Source of the DNA: Stutzerimonas xanthomarina
GTDB taxonomy: Bacteria > Pseudomonadota > Gammaproteobacteria > Pseudomonadales > Pseudomonadaceae
Direction of reading: 5' to 3'
Assembly: GCF_003935375.1 (NCBI RefSeq)
Contig: NZ_RHQM01000004.1
Location: 62,001-126,000 of the forward strand
Length of the DNA: 64,000 nucleotides
Each line of letters begins with the position of its first letter. The first letter of the stretch is position 1. Of this stretch, positions 36,506 through 46,506 are shown piece after piece. The translations under genes were made by a program, and so were the position numbers. Under the pieces are notes generated by a model. The model was not told the DNA's origin. It saw only the letters and a list, made by a program, of their open reading frames with translations, and ran no database searches.

Positions 36506-37111
36506 TTACACCATGCCCTTGAGGGCACGGCGGATCATTTCTTCACTGCTCAAATCATCTTCCTGTATGGCGGACACTGCACGGCTGGCTTCCTGTGGCT
36601 TGAAGCCCAGGGAGATCAACGCGCTGACCGCATCATTCTCGGCGCTTGTGACTGCCATTTTGCTCCCGGGTTCAACCACGAAGGTCGCGATGGCGGGCAT
36701 GCTCTCCCACGCCTTGAAGCGGTCCTTCAACTCGACCAGAAGCCGCTCGGCGGTCTTCTTGCCAACGCCTGGGATGCGCACCAGGACCGACGTATCCTGC
36801 GCCTGCACACAACGCACCAGCTCATCGACTTCCAGTCCGGACATCAACGCCAACGCTAGCTTCGGTCCCACACCGTTCAAACGGATCAGTTCACGGAACA
36901 GCTCGCGCTCGCGCTTCTCGGCGAAGCCATAAAGAAGTTGTGCGTCTTCACGCACGACGAGGTGCGTATGCAGCGTCACCGGCTCGCCGACCGCCGGCAG
37001 GCGATACAGCGTCGTCATCGGCACTTCGACCTCATAGCCGATACCGTTGACATCGAGAATCAGATGTGGCGGTTGCTTTTCCACCAGCGTGCCACGCAAA
37101 CGTCCGATCAA
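36506..37111 (-). CDS. ruvA: Holliday junction branch migration protein RuvA
   Basis: 201 residues: N-terminal OB domain (MIGRLRGTL), helix-hairpin-helix motifs around [12 protein letters not shown] and [12 protein letters not shown], and the flexible C-terminal domain that binds RuvB. The start codon is TTG, confirmed by GGAGG seven bases upstream and the family N-terminus. It is 74 bases downstream of ruvC. Confidence 0.96.
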   Translation of the reverse strand: MIGRLRGTLVEKQPPHLILDVNGIGYEVEVPMTTLYRLPAVGEPVTLHTHLVVREDAQLLYGFAEKRERELFRELIRLNGVGPKLALALMSGLEVDELVRCVQAQDTSVLVRIPGVGKKTAERLLVELKDRFKAWESMPAIATFVVEPGSKMAVTSAENDAVSALISLGFKPQEASRAVSAIQEDDLSSEEMIRRALKGMV

Positions 37112-37185
37112 GCTGTTTCCTCCATGGCCATCGCATCCGCTGACGACCAGTCGATTATTCGTTCAACCAAGAGAGTTTGCGCCGA

Positions 37186-37710
37186 CTACAGACGCAACCG
37201 CCCGCCTCGTCGCTTGGCGCCGGTCAGGCCGTGCGGAATGAGGCTTTGCCGGTGATGCGCATGACATAACGCAATGGCCAGCGCGTCCGAAGCATCGATC
37301 TGGGGTTTTTCCAGAAGCTTGAGCAGGTGCATGACCATCATCTGCACCTGCTGCTTATCAGCCCCGCCCGTTCCGGCGATGGCCTGTTTGACCTGCGTCG
37401 CGGTGTACTCTGCGATCTGCAGACCTGCTTCCGCGCCAGCAACAATGGCTGCCCCCCGAGCCTGGCCGAGCTTGAGCGCGGAATCGGCATTACGCGCCAT
37501 GAATACTTGCTCGATGCCCATCGTTACCGGGCCATAGGTCCGAATGACCTCGCTCACACCACTGAAAACGGCACGCAAGCGTTCAGGCAGCTCGCCGGTG
37601 CCGGTACGAATGCAACCAGAGGCGACGTATTCACAACCGCGGCCGGTGTCACGTACGACGCCGTAGCCGGTGATTCGAGAGCCGGGATCGATACCCAAAA
37701 TCAGCGTCAT
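37186..37710 (-). CDS. ruvC: Crossover junction endodeoxyribonuclease RuvC
   Basis: 174 residues with an RNase H-like fold; catalytic Asp7 in [10 protein letters not shown], the acidic residues in GIEQVFM and in [11 protein letters not shown]. It resolves Holliday junctions. The order ruvC-ruvA-ruvB is complete here and the genes run on into ybgC-tol-pal. Confidence 0.97.
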   Translation of the reverse strand: MTLILGIDPGSRITGYGVVRDTGRGCEYVASGCIRTGTGELPERLRAVFSGVSEVIRTYGPVTMGIEQVFMARNADSALKLGQARGAAIVAGAEAGLQIAEYTATQVKQAIAGTGGADKQQVQMMVMHLLKLLEKPQIDASDALAIALCHAHHRQSLIPHGLTGAKRRGGRLRL

Positions 37711-37830
37711 GCCGTGCCGTGCTGTCTATTTATCCAGTGGCGAGTATACGGAGGCGCTGCCGTCTCCGCCACCGACAACAATATGCGCCCAGATAGTCAC
37801 TACGTTGCCAGCGATGCGTGCCTATAAAAA

Positions 37831-37861
37831 AGCCGGGAGCCCAGCAATGCGGCTCCCGGCT
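37831..37861 (-). terminator. Terminator of yebC
   Basis: Perfect 11-base stem AGCCGGGAGCC / GGCTCCCGGCT with a nine-base loop; on the minus strand the stem is followed by TTTTTATAGG. It lies 17 bases past the yebC stop. Confidence 0.88.
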
Positions 37862-37877
37862 GCGGACACCACGACAT

Positions 37878-38627
37878 TCAGCCCAGCTGCTGCATGATCT
37901 CGTCGGAGATTTCCGCGTTGTGGTAGACGTTCTGCACGTCATCCAGGTCTTCCAGCGCATCGATGAGACGCAGAACCTTCTGCGCCGTCTCGACGTCGGT
38001 GATGGGCGCCATGATGGACGGAATCATCGCCACTTCTGCTTCGTCGCCGCGGAATCCGGCTTCTGTCAGTGCTTCGTTGACCGAGAGGAACTCGGCGAAG
38101 CTGGTATAGACGTCGACCGACCCATCCTCCTGACTGACGACGTCGTCGGCGCCCGCCTCCAGCGCCGCTTCCATCAGCGCGTCTTCATTGACGCCGGGCG
38201 CATAGCTGATCTGGCCCTTACGATCGAACATGTAGGCGACCGAGCCGTCAGTACCGAGGTTGCCACCGTTCTTGCTGAAGGCGTGACGCACTTCGGCCGC
38301 GGTACGGTTGCGGTTGTCGGTCATGGCCTCGATGATGATCGCCACCCCGCTTGGCGCGTAACCCTCATAGCTCAGCTCGGTCATGTTGTCCGCTTCGCTG
38401 GAGCCTGCGCCCCGGGCGATGGCGCGATCGATGACGTCACGCGACATGTTGGCTGTCAGCGCCTTGTCCACGGCCAATCGCAGACGCGGATTGTCCGCCG
38501 GCACGCCGCCGCCATGCTTGGCCGCCACGGTCAGCTCACGGATCAGTTTGGTGAAGATCTTGCCCCGCTTGGCGTCCTGACGCTCTTTGCGGTGCTTGAT
38601 ATTGGCCCATTTGGAATGACCAGCCAT
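37878..38627 (-). CDS. yebC: YebC/PmpR family transcriptional regulator
   Basis: 249 residues starting [18 protein letters not shown], the invariant start of the YebC/TACO1 family. Two of its segments, [19 protein letters not shown] and [13 protein letters not shown], are equally conserved. Long-form members act as DNA-binding regulators (PmpR represses quinolone signalling in P. aeruginosa), and recent work places the family at ribosomes stalled on proline runs; which role applies here is open. It precedes ruvC with its own terminator between. Confidence 0.93.
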   Translation of the reverse strand: MAGHSKWANIKHRKERQDAKRGKIFTKLIRELTVAAKHGGGVPADNPRLRLAVDKALTANMSRDVIDRAIARGAGSSEADNMTELSYEGYAPSGVAIIIEAMTDNRNRTAAEVRHAFSKNGGNLGTDGSVAYMFDRKGQISYAPGVNEDALMEAALEAGADDVVSQEDGSVDVYTSFAEFLSVNEALTEAGFRGDEAEVAMIPSIMAPITDVETAQKVLRLIDALEDLDDVQNVYHNAEISDEIMQQLG

Positions 38628-38745
38628 AACTCACTCCATTCTTCGACTGAATCAGAAAATCTCGATAACCGGATCCGTCTGTCACTCGATAAAGACAGCG
38701 GCCGGCTATCGCCGTAATGTCTCGCACTCAGAGCCGCAAGACGAA

Positions 38746-38768
38746 GAAGCCTGGCAGAACCAGGCTTC
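38746..38768 (-). terminator. Terminator of aspS
   Basis: Perfect 9-base stem GAAGCCTGG / CCAGGCTTC with a five-base loop, followed on the minus strand by TTCGTCTTG. It lies 10 bases past the aspS stop. Confidence 0.72.
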
Positions 38769-38777
38769 GGGTAGCGT

Positions 38778-40553
38778 TTACTCCGCCTTCGGTTGCTCGC
38801 GCAGACGGATATGCAGGTCGCGCAACGCCTTGCTGTCCACCGCACCCGGCGCCTGGGTCATGACGTCCGCCGCACTCTGGGTTTTCGGGAAGGCAATCAC
38901 CTCACGAATCGACTGCGCACCGGTCATCAGCATCACCAGGCGATCCAGACCGAAGGCCAGACCACCATGTGGCGGAGCGCCGAATTTCAACGCATCGAGG
39001 AGGAAGCCGAACTTCTCTTCCTGCTCGGCTTCATCGATGCCGAGAATGCGGAACACAGTCTGCTGCATTTCCTTGCGATGGATACGGATCGAACCGCCCC
39101 CCAGCTCGGTACCGTTGAGCACCATGTCGTAGGCACGCGACAGCGCCGCAGCCGGATTGGCCTCGAGCTCCTGAGGCGAGCACTTCGGCGCGGTGAACGG
39201 GTGGTGCAGCGCGCTCAGCGAGCCGTCATCGTTCTCTTCGAACATCGGGAAGTCGACCACCCATAGCGGCGCCCAGTCGCAGGTCAACAGCTTGAGGTCG
39301 TGGCCGATCTTGATGCGCAGCGCACCCAGGGCCTCGGAAACGATCTTCGCCTTGTCTGCACCGAAGAACACGATGTCGCCATCGACCGCACCGACGCGAT
39401 CGAGAATCACATTGAGGTTGTCTTCCGGGATGAACTTGACGATCGGCGACTGCAGGCCTTCAACGCCCTTGGCGCGTTCATTGACCTTGATATAGGCCAG
39501 GCCCTTGGCCCCATAGATGCCAACGAACTTGGTGTAATCGTCGATCTGGCTGCGCGGCATGCTCGCCGCACCCGGGACGCGCAGCGCGGCAACGCGGCCT
39601 TTCGGGTCATTGGCCGGACCGGAGAACACCTTGAACTCGACAGCGTTGAGCTGATCGGCAACATCCACCAGTTCCAGCGGGATGCGCAGGTCGGGCTTAT
39701 CCGAGCCGTACCGGCGCATGGCCTCTTCGAACGGCATATGCGGGAATTCGCCAAACTCCAGATCCAGCACTTCCTTGAACAACTTGCGGATCATGCCTTC
39801 GGTGATACCGATGATGTCCGCTTCATCGAGGAAGCTGGTCTCGATGTCGATCTGGGTGAACTCGGGCTGGCGATCAGCGCGCAGGTCTTCGTCGCGGAAG
39901 CACTTGGCGATCTGATAGTAGCGGTCGAAACCGGCAACCATCAGCAGCTGCTTGAACAGCTGCGGCGACTGCGGCAGGGCAAAGAAATTACCGGCATGGG
40001 TGCGGCTCGGCACCAGATAGTCACGCGCGCCTTCAGGTGTCGGACGCCCCAGGATCGGGGTTTCCACATCGAGAAAGCCGTTGTCATCCAGGTACCGACG
40101 AATGCTCGCGGTGATACGCGAGCGCAGCTTGAGCTTCTCGGCCATTTCCGGGCGACGAAGGTCGATGAAGCGATAGCGCAGTCGCGTCTCCTCACCCACA
40201 TCGCTGTATTCGTTGAGAGGGAACGGCGGGGTTTCGGCGTCGTTCAACACCTCCAGCTCGTAGCCCAGCACCTCGATGGCACCGGAAGCCATATTCGGGT
40301 TCACCGCACCAGCTGGGCGCAGGCGGACCTTGCCGGTGATCTTCACTACATACTCGCTACGCACCTTGTCGGCGGTCGCAAAGGTTTCGGCGCGATCCGG
40401 ATCGAAGACCACCTGAGCCAGGCCCTCACGATCACGCACATCGAGGAAGATCACCCCGCCGTGGTCACGACGGCGATGTACCCAGCCGCAAAGAGTGATT
40501 TCCTGGCCGTCCAGGCTTTCGTTCAATTGGCCGCAATAGTGGCTGCGCATCAT
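38778..40553 (-). CDS. aspS: Aspartyl-tRNA synthetase
   Basis: 591 residues starting [11 protein letters not shown]. An OB anticodon-binding domain comes first, then the class II catalytic core with motif 2 ([18 protein letters not shown]), the bacterial GAD insert (about 285-420) and motif 3 ([12 protein letters not shown]). Pseudomonas AspRS is of the non-discriminating type that also charges tRNA-Asn for later amidation; that is family knowledge. The frame stays open 44 codons upstream but the family start is unambiguous. Confidence 0.97.
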   Translation of the reverse strand: MMRSHYCGQLNESLDGQEITLCGWVHRRRDHGGVIFLDVRDREGLAQVVFDPDRAETFATADKVRSEYVVKITGKVRLRPAGAVNPNMASGAIEVLGYELEVLNDAETPPFPLNEYSDVGEETRLRYRFIDLRRPEMAEKLKLRSRITASIRRYLDDNGFLDVETPILGRPTPEGARDYLVPSRTHAGNFFALPQSPQLFKQLLMVAGFDRYYQIAKCFRDEDLRADRQPEFTQIDIETSFLDEADIIGITEGMIRKLFKEVLDLEFGEFPHMPFEEAMRRYGSDKPDLRIPLELVDVADQLNAVEFKVFSGPANDPKGRVAALRVPGAASMPRSQIDDYTKFVGIYGAKGLAYIKVNERAKGVEGLQSPIVKFIPEDNLNVILDRVGAVDGDIVFFGADKAKIVSEALGALRIKIGHDLKLLTCDWAPLWVVDFPMFEENDDGSLSALHHPFTAPKCSPQELEANPAAALSRAYDMVLNGTELGGGSIRIHRKEMQQTVFRILGIDEAEQEEKFGFLLDALKFGAPPHGGLAFGLDRLVMLMTGAQSIREVIAFPKTQSAADVMTQAPGAVDSKALRDLHIRLREQPKAE

Positions 40554-40900
40554 GGTGAAGTTCGCTTCTCGTATCTTGAATTCGATGGGGCGCGAGAGCC
40601 GCGACAGACTGACAAGACCGTGACTGCTCTGCGCAAGCGGCATGTACCGTACGCGATACCGCATTGACGCCGGGCGCCGCAGCACGCACTGGGACCGCCA
40701 GGCACAAGCGCGGGATTATATCGACATAATCACCGCGGCGCAGCCGTTGCCCTCGCCAACTCGAAATCGAGCCGTTGATGGAACCCTGAATCGATCAGAG
40801 CCTTCCAACGGTGAGCATTCGACCAGAAACGTATCGCTTCACAACACTACGCATTTTTCTGGCATAACTAACGGCTGAACCATCCCACTAGGAGAAAAAC
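40554..40900. other. 347-base region between divergent aspS and dps
   Basis: No gene is seen. It should hold both promoters. Upstream of dps a CATAACT sequence at about 40862-40868 resembles the -10 of stationary-phase (RpoS) promoters, fitting dps control, and AGGAG precedes the dps ATG. I find no clear -35 or OxyR-type palindrome. Confidence 0.45.
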
Positions 40901-41371
40901 ATGGAAATCAACATTGGCATCGCCGAACAGGACCGGGCAGCCATCGCCGAGGGCCTGTCGCGCCTGCTCGCCGACACCTACACCCTGTATCTGAAGACCC
41001 ATAACTTCCACTGGAACGTCACGGGGCCGATGTTCAACACGCTGCACACCATGTTCGAAACCCAGTACACCGAACTCGCCATCGCCGTGGACGACATTGC
41101 CGAACGCATCCGCACGCTGGGATTCCCGGCGCCGGGCACCTACGCGGCATACGCCCGCCTGAGTTCGATCAAGGAAGAGGAAGGCGTCCCCTCTGCCGAA
41201 GAGATGATCAAGCTGCTGGTCGAAGGCCAGGAAGCGGTTGTACGAACCGCTCGCGGCATCTTCCCGCTACTGGACAAGGTCAACGACGAGCCGACCGCCG
41301 ACCTTCTGACTCAACGCATGCAGAGCCATGAAAAAACGGCGTGGATGCTGCGCAGCCTGCTTTCGGCCTAA
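40901..41371 (+). CDS. dps: DNA protection during starvation protein Dps
   Basis: 156-residue ferritin-like protein. The inter-subunit ferroxidase ligands are in [11 protein letters not shown] and [20 protein letters not shown]. It forms a 12-mer that oxidises iron with peroxide and shields DNA. The N-terminus ([12 protein letters not shown]) is short and lacks the lysine-rich tail of E. coli Dps, so direct DNA binding is uncertain. It is a single-gene unit with AGGAG before the start. Confidence 0.95.
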   Translation: MEINIGIAEQDRAAIAEGLSRLLADTYTLYLKTHNFHWNVTGPMFNTLHTMFETQYTELAIAVDDIAERIRTLGFPAPGTYAAYARLSSIKEEEGVPSAEEMIKLLVEGQEAVVRTARGIFPLLDKVNDEPTADLLTQRMQSHEKTAWMLRSLLSA

Positions 41372-41641
41372 GCTCGGCTGGGCGGAGTGCCGTAGGCGTT
41401 CCGCCCAGACCGCAACATCTGCAGCAAAACAGCGCGACGCCAGGCATTCTCCACCCCCAAGCCACAACAGCGAAGCACGCTCATTTGAGCCCCCTCCTCC
41501 TTTCCTGTTAAATACGCCGCGCTGCAGCCCGGACCCGCGCGGTTTCTCGAACAGTGTTCAGCCCCTGACCGACGAACGTTTTCCACGAGCTCCAGGCCTG
41601 CGGCTTCTTCTGTCGCGTTATCAACCGTGAGCCATACAAGA

Positions 41642-42241
41642 ATGTTAAAGATCGTCCATGTTCTGGCGGGCGTCATTGCCCTGCTGTTGTCCTCCGTTCC
41701 AAGCCTGCGCGGCGCGATGCCATTACTGCTGCAGCCCGATGCCCTGTGCCTGCTGATGCTCGGCCTGCTGAACGCTCAATTCGCCCCGTCCGCCCAGTTG
41801 ATCGACAGCCGCACCCGGCCAGTCGTCATCGCCGCATCAGCGCTACTGCTCCTGTCTATTGCGCTACAGGCCGTCATCGTACTCGTAGCTGTGCCGCAGA
41901 TCGCCGGCCAGCCCGCCACACTCGCCAGCCTGCTGCTCGCTCTTGTGGCCGTACTGCTGCACCTCGCCACGCCCCGCGGCCTGAGCAAGCAGATGAAACC
42001 GGCTCGCACCAACACCCGCGCGCCGTCCGCAGCAGGGCGCGAGGCCGGCACCGTGAAATGGTTCAACACATCCAAGGGGTTCGGATTCATTTCCCGGGAC
42101 AGCGGAGATGACGTATTCGTCCACTTTCGCGCCATCCGCGGCGAAGGACACCGCATCCTGGTCGAGGGCCAGCGCGTGGAGTTCACCATCATGATGCGGG
42201 ACAAGGGACTGCAGGCCGAAGACGTCGTCCCGGTCGAGTAG
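41642..42241 (+). CDS. Membrane protein with C-terminal cold-shock domain
   Basis: 199 residues. Residues 1-115 hold about four hydrophobic segments (for example [15 protein letters not shown] and [19 protein letters not shown]); a short basic linker leads to a full cold-shock domain (about 133-199) with the RNA-binding motifs [15 protein letters not shown] and DVFVHF. The nucleic-acid-binding domain should face the cytoplasm. The role is unknown; it may tether or remodel mRNA at the membrane. The ATG at 41642 and a GTG five codons earlier are both possible. It lies between dps and slyX, as in P. aeruginosa. Confidence 0.85.
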   Translation: MLKIVHVLAGVIALLLSSVPSLRGAMPLLLQPDALCLLMLGLLNAQFAPSAQLIDSRTRPVVIAASALLLLSIALQAVIVLVAVPQIAGQPATLASLLLALVAVLLHLATPRGLSKQMKPARTNTRAPSAAGREAGTVKWFNTSKGFGFISRDSGDDVFVHFRAIRGEGHRILVEGQRVEFTIMMRDKGLQAEDVVPVE

Positions 42242-42297
42242 ACCGACCGAGAAGCTGCCACGGGACGAAGTCGACCACTTCGCCCCGCTTCCACGAT

Positions 42298-42504
42298 TCA
42301 ATAATGCGGTGGCGGCGCCTCGTCCTCGCCAGCGTCCATTGGAACCTGCATTTCCTCCTGACGTTTCGCCAGCGCACGCAACTGAAGCTGCAGACGCTCC
42401 ATGGCCCGCTGTTGCTCGACGAGCACGTCGTTCAGCGCCTGAATCGTATCGTCCTGAAACGCCAGACGCGTTTCCAGATCCATCACCCTCGCCTCAAGGT
42501 CCAC
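42298..42504 (-). CDS. slyX: SlyX family protein
   Basis: 68 residues, one coiled coil ([20 protein letters not shown]) with the SlyX C-terminal PPPHY. The function is not established. The GTG at 42504 has GGAG eight bases upstream and is preferred to the internal ATG at 42483. It follows the HIT gene by three bases. Confidence 0.9.
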   Translation of the reverse strand: MDLEARVMDLETRLAFQDDTIQALNDVLVEQQRAMERLQLQLRALAKRQEEMQVPMDAGEDEAPPPHY

Positions 42505-42507
42505 AGG

Positions 42508-42930
42508 TCATTCTCCGAAACGAAAGTGATCGGTCAGGACCAACTTCAGCTTGCTTCTGATAGTAGCCACCTGCTCATCACTGTAAGGCTTCGCCGGATG
42601 CCTGCCCCACACCGGCGCAGGCCAAGCGGCATCATCCCGACGCCGCGCAATGACATGCATATGCAGCTGCCCGACGACGTTGCCGAGCGTGGCGACATTC
42701 ATTTTGTCGGCGCCAAAGGTGTCCTTGACGGTCTCGGCCAGCGCAGTGGTCTCCTTCCACAGCGCCAGCTGATCAGCCGCGCCCAGCTGAAACAACTCAC
42801 TGAGCTCTTCTCGACGCGGCACCAGGATGAACCAGGGGTACTGCGAGTCGTTCATCAACAGCAATCGGCAGAGCGGAAAGTCACCAAGCAGCAATGTGTC
42901 CTGCTCCAGACGTGAATCAAGTACAAACAT
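42508..42930 (-). CDS. HIT domain protein
   Basis: 140-residue histidine-triad protein. The triad motif reads GQLHMHVIARR, so the first of the three usual histidines is Gln while the central nucleophile and the last are kept. NVATLGNVVGQLH is also typical. Such proteins cleave nucleotide phosphoramidates or related esters. The ATG at 42930 follows AGGAG; the frame is open 56 codons further upstream but unsupported. It is the first gene of a pair with slyX. Confidence 0.88.
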   Translation of the reverse strand: MFVLDSRLEQDTLLLGDFPLCRLLLMNDSQYPWFILVPRREELSELFQLGAADQLALWKETTALAETVKDTFGADKMNVATLGNVVGQLHMHVIARRRDDAAWPAPVWGRHPAKPYSDEQVATIRSKLKLVLTDHFRFGE

Positions 42931-43361
42931 AAGACTCCTCTCGCGAAGCAAGGCCGCGTAAATACGCCATAGGAATAGGTAAAAAGAATACCTGAGACAT
43001 CCGAGACGACAACCTGGCAACCACGCACAAGTTTGGTGCCTAGCCCGGGAAAACGCGCTGCCTTTCAGTGCAATGCGACCCCAATATTTCCTCCGCAAAG
43101 CCCGATCGGCTCAGCCACGAATTTTGAGTACGATTCTTGCTAGATGATCTACGCGAAAGCTAGGGCAGCTTCAAAACACCGCAATCAGCGTCACACAGCT
43201 TGCTCTAGCATTGCACTAGGGCTAAACAGTACATTCTCTGGATGGCTTTTCGCGAGAGCGGCCAAAATTGGCTAAAGCCTGATGCGGGACTAAGAAGTTG
43301 CACCCTTTCCGCCCATGCGCGGCAAGGTAAGCACCGTTTTTAAACCAAAGGAGCAATCACA
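42931..43361. other. 431-base region between divergent HIT gene and oprD
   Basis: No gene is visible. The oprD side is AT-richer and has AGGAG before the start codon and a short inverted repeat (GCCAA-AA-TTGGC, 43261-43272) about 90 bases upstream of the oprD ATG that could be an operator. In P. aeruginosa this interval is the long, heavily regulated oprD leader. I cannot place a convincing -35/-10 pair. Confidence 0.4.
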
Positions 43362-44618
43362 ATGAAAGTGATGAAGTGGAGCGTAATCGCCCTGGCCGTA
43401 TCGGCGGGCACCTCCCAGATGGCGTTGGCCAGCCAGCAGTCGGAGTCCAAGGGATTCGTCGAAGATGCGAGCCTAGATCTGTTGCTGCGCAACACTTACT
43501 ACAACCGTGATTACAAGGATGGTGCCGACGACGTACGGAGCTGGGGCCAGGGCTTTATCACTACCTTCGAGTCCGGTTTCACCCAAGGCACGATCGGAGT
43601 AGGCGTCGACGCCTATGGCCTGCTGGGCGTTCGCCTGGATGGTGGCCGCGGCTATACCTATGGCGCAATGTTCGAGCGCGACTCCAACGGCGATCCGGAG
43701 CGCGACCTTTCTCAGGCCGGAGCAGCCATCAAAGCCCAGTTCTCCAATACAGTGATCAAGTACGGCAACCAGTTCCCGTCCATGCCAGTCCTGGCATACG
43801 ATGATTCTCGCCTGCTGCCCGAATCTTTCACCGGCACCTTGATCACCAGCAATGAAATCGAAGGTCTGGAACTGAATGCTGGTCGCTTCACTGCAGACAG
43901 TGCGATGCAAACCTCTAGTCGCGACTCGGTTAACTACCTCGGCCAAACTCTGAAGAGTATCGATGTCGTAGGCGGCACCTATGCATTCAATGACAATCTG
44001 AGCGCCTCCCTGTACTACGCAGATAACGAAGACGTTGCCAAGAAGAAGTACGCTAACATTAATTACGTCATGCCTTTCGCTGACGCCCAGTCTCTGGCCT
44101 TTGACTTCAACATCTACGATAACAAGTACGACAAACAAGCCTTCGACGAGACCCAAGACACCACTATTTGGAGCCTTTCAGCCAAGTACTCCGTAGGTTC
44201 GCATGCTTTCATTCTTGCCCATCAGCGCGTAACCGGTGACGGCAACTACGAGTACAATATCGGGGACGGCGGCGGCTCCATCTGGGTTGCGAACTCCTAC
44301 TATTCCGACTTCAACTCCAAGGACGAGCGTTCCTGGCAGGCGAGCTATGAGCTGGACTTCGGCGGTTACGGCGTTCCCGGCCTGTTCTGGAAAACCGCCT
44401 ATGTCTACGGCGACAACGTAGACACCGGCACTGGCGAAGGTAAGGAACGCGAGTTCTTCAACCAGGTCCAGTACGTCGTACAGAGCGGCCCGGCAAAAGA
44501 TCTGTCTCTAAAGCTGCGTAACTCGATCTACCGCTCCAACAGTGACATGCGTGAGTACTACAGCCCGGACCTGAACGAGATCCGTGCATTCATCGAATAC
44601 CCGCTGAGCATCCTGTAA
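43362..44618 (+). CDS. oprD: OprD family outer membrane porin
   Basis: 418 residues: signal peptide (cut near MALA, about residue 23), then an 18-strand porin barrel typical of the Occ/OprD family, with [21 protein letters not shown] at the mature N-terminus and the C-terminal strand ending YPLSIL. OprD porins admit basic amino acids, small peptides and, in P. aeruginosa, carbapenems. Synteny (HIT, slyX, dps and aspS on one side, proS on the other) marks this as the oprD locus itself rather than a paralogue. Codons are less GC-rich than in neighbours, as often in abundant porins. Confidence 0.93.
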   Translation: MKVMKWSVIALAVSAGTSQMALASQQSESKGFVEDASLDLLLRNTYYNRDYKDGADDVRSWGQGFITTFESGFTQGTIGVGVDAYGLLGVRLDGGRGYTYGAMFERDSNGDPERDLSQAGAAIKAQFSNTVIKYGNQFPSMPVLAYDDSRLLPESFTGTLITSNEIEGLELNAGRFTADSAMQTSSRDSVNYLGQTLKSIDVVGGTYAFNDNLSASLYYADNEDVAKKKYANINYVMPFADAQSLAFDFNIYDNKYDKQAFDETQDTTIWSLSAKYSVGSHAFILAHQRVTGDGNYEYNIGDGGGSIWVANSYYSDFNSKDERSWQASYELDFGGYGVPGLFWKTAYVYGDNVDTGTGEGKEREFFNQVQYVVQSGPAKDLSLKLRNSIYRSNSDMREYYSPDLNEIRAFIEYPLSIL

Positions 44619-44648
44619 CCCAGGCGCACGGACCATTCGATGCAAACG

Positions 44649-44675
44649 GAGCCCGGCGAAAGCCGGGCTCTTTCG
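44649..44675 (+). terminator. Terminator of oprD
   Basis: Perfect 9-base stem GAGCCCGGC / GCCGGGCTC closed by a GAAA tetraloop and followed by TTTCGTTTCG, 30 bases past the stop codon. Confidence 0.87.
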
Positions 44676-44781
44676 TTTCGCCGCACATCCAGCGCGGCGC
44701 CCCGCGCCTGTACGCCGCAATGCGCGCGCCGTACAATGCCGAGCCAAATTCCAGCCTCTTCTGCAAGGACACAACGGCCAC

Positions 44782-46497
44782 ATGCGCACCAGTCAGTTCC
44801 TGCTCTCAACCCTCAAAGAAACCCCATCCGATGCAGTGGTCATCAGTCACCAACTGATGCTGCGTGCCGGGATGATTCGCAAGCTGGCGTCCGGCCTCTA
44901 CACCTGGATGCCGATGGGGCTGCGTGCGCTGCGAAAGGCCGAGGCCATCGTTCGCGAGGAAATGAACAAGGCAGGCGCCCTGGAAGTACTGATGCCGGCC
45001 ATTCAGCCAGCCGAGCTCTGGCAGGAGTCCGGCCGCTGGGAGCAGTACGGCCCGGAGCTGCTGCGTCTGAAGGACCGCCACAATCGCGAATTCTGTGTCG
45101 GCCCGACCCACGAAGAGGTCATCACCGACCTGGCACGCAACGAGCTTCACAGCTACAAGCAGCTGCCGATCAACTTCTATCAGATCCAGACCAAATTCCG
45201 CGACGAAATCCGTCCGCGCTTCGGCCTCATGCGCGGCCGCGAGTTCCTGATGAAGGACGCCTACTCCTTCCACCTGTCCCAGGAATCGCTGCAGGAAACC
45301 TACGACCGCATGCACGAGGCGTACTGCAATGTCTTCACTCGCCTCGGGCTCGACTTCCGTCCAGTGCAAGCCGACACCGGCTCCATCGGCGGAACCGGCT
45401 CGCACGAGTTCCACGTACTGGCTGAGTCTGGCGAAGACGACATCGCGTTCAGTGACACCTCCGACTACGCCGCCAACATCGAGAAGGCCGAAGCCATTCC
45501 GCGCGAAACCGATCGTGCGGCACCAAGCGAAGAAATGCGCCTGGTAGACACACCGAATGCCAAGACGATCATCGAACTCGTAGAGCAGTTCGGCCTCGCC
45601 ATCGAGAAAACGGTGAAAACGCTGGTCGTTCATGGCGTCGAAGACGGCCAACTGATCGCCCTCATCGTACGCGGCGATCACGAACTCAACGAGATCAAGG
45701 CCGCCAACCTTGAGCAGGTTGCCAGCCCGTTGGTATTCGCCTCGGAAGCGGAAATCCGCGCCGCGATTGGTGCCGGCCCCGGTTCGCTGGGCCCACTGAA
45801 CCTGACGATTCCCTGCGTCATCGACCGCTCGGTTGCGCTGATGAGCGATTTTGGTGCCGGCGCCAACGTCGACGACAAGCACTACTTCGGCCTGAACTGG
45901 GAGCGGGACCTGCCGCTACCGCAGATCGCCGATCTGCGTAATGTGGTTGCCGGTGATCCGAGCCCGGACGGACAGGGGAATCTGGTAATCAAACGCGGTA
46001 TCGAGGTCGGCCATATCTTCCAGCTGGGCACCAAGTACAGCGAGGCGATGAACTGCCGGGTGATGGGCGAGAACGGCAAACCGGCCACTCTGATCATGGG
46101 CTGCTACGGCATCGGCGTATCCCGCGTGGTTGCGGCGGCGATCGAGCAGAACTACGACGACCGCGGCATTCTCTGGCCAGACGCGCTCGCGCCTTTCCAG
46201 ATCGCCCTGGTACCGATGAAGTACGAAAATGAAGCGGTTCGTGAGGCTACCGACCGACTCTACGCCGAACTCACCGCAGCAGGTTACGAAGTGCTGCTCG
46301 ATGACCGTGACAAAAAGACCAGCCCCGGCGTCAAATTCGCCGACATGGAGCTGATCGGCATCCCGCACCGCATTGTCATCAGTGATCGCGGGCTGGCCGA
46401 CGGCACCCTGGAATACAAGCACCGCCGCGACGCGCAGCCTCAGCCAGTCGCGACTGCTGACATCCTGTCCTTCATCAACTCGCGTGCTCATCGCTGA
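44782..46497 (+). CDS. proS: Prolyl-tRNA synthetase
   Basis: 571 residues, the bacterial form with the editing (INS/YbaK-like) domain between motifs 2 and 3 (about 230-385, [20 protein letters not shown]). Motif 2 is seen in [17 protein letters not shown] and motif 3 in [17 protein letters not shown], followed by a C-terminal anticodon-binding domain. The INS domain clears mischarged Ala-tRNA-Pro. A lipoprotein gene follows nine bases after its stop. Confidence 0.97.
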   Translation: MRTSQFLLSTLKETPSDAVVISHQLMLRAGMIRKLASGLYTWMPMGLRALRKAEAIVREEMNKAGALEVLMPAIQPAELWQESGRWEQYGPELLRLKDRHNREFCVGPTHEEVITDLARNELHSYKQLPINFYQIQTKFRDEIRPRFGLMRGREFLMKDAYSFHLSQESLQETYDRMHEAYCNVFTRLGLDFRPVQADTGSIGGTGSHEFHVLAESGEDDIAFSDTSDYAANIEKAEAIPRETDRAAPSEEMRLVDTPNAKTIIELVEQFGLAIEKTVKTLVVHGVEDGQLIALIVRGDHELNEIKAANLEQVASPLVFASEAEIRAAIGAGPGSLGPLNLTIPCVIDRSVALMSDFGAGANVDDKHYFGLNWERDLPLPQIADLRNVVAGDPSPDGQGNLVIKRGIEVGHIFQLGTKYSEAMNCRVMGENGKPATLIMGCYGIGVSRVVAAAIEQNYDDRGILWPDALAPFQIALVPMKYENEAVREATDRLYAELTAAGYEVLLDDRDKKTSPGVKFADMELIGIPHRIVISDRGLADGTLEYKHRRDAQPQPVATADILSFINSRAHR

Positions 46498-46506
46498 TCG
46501 GAAATC

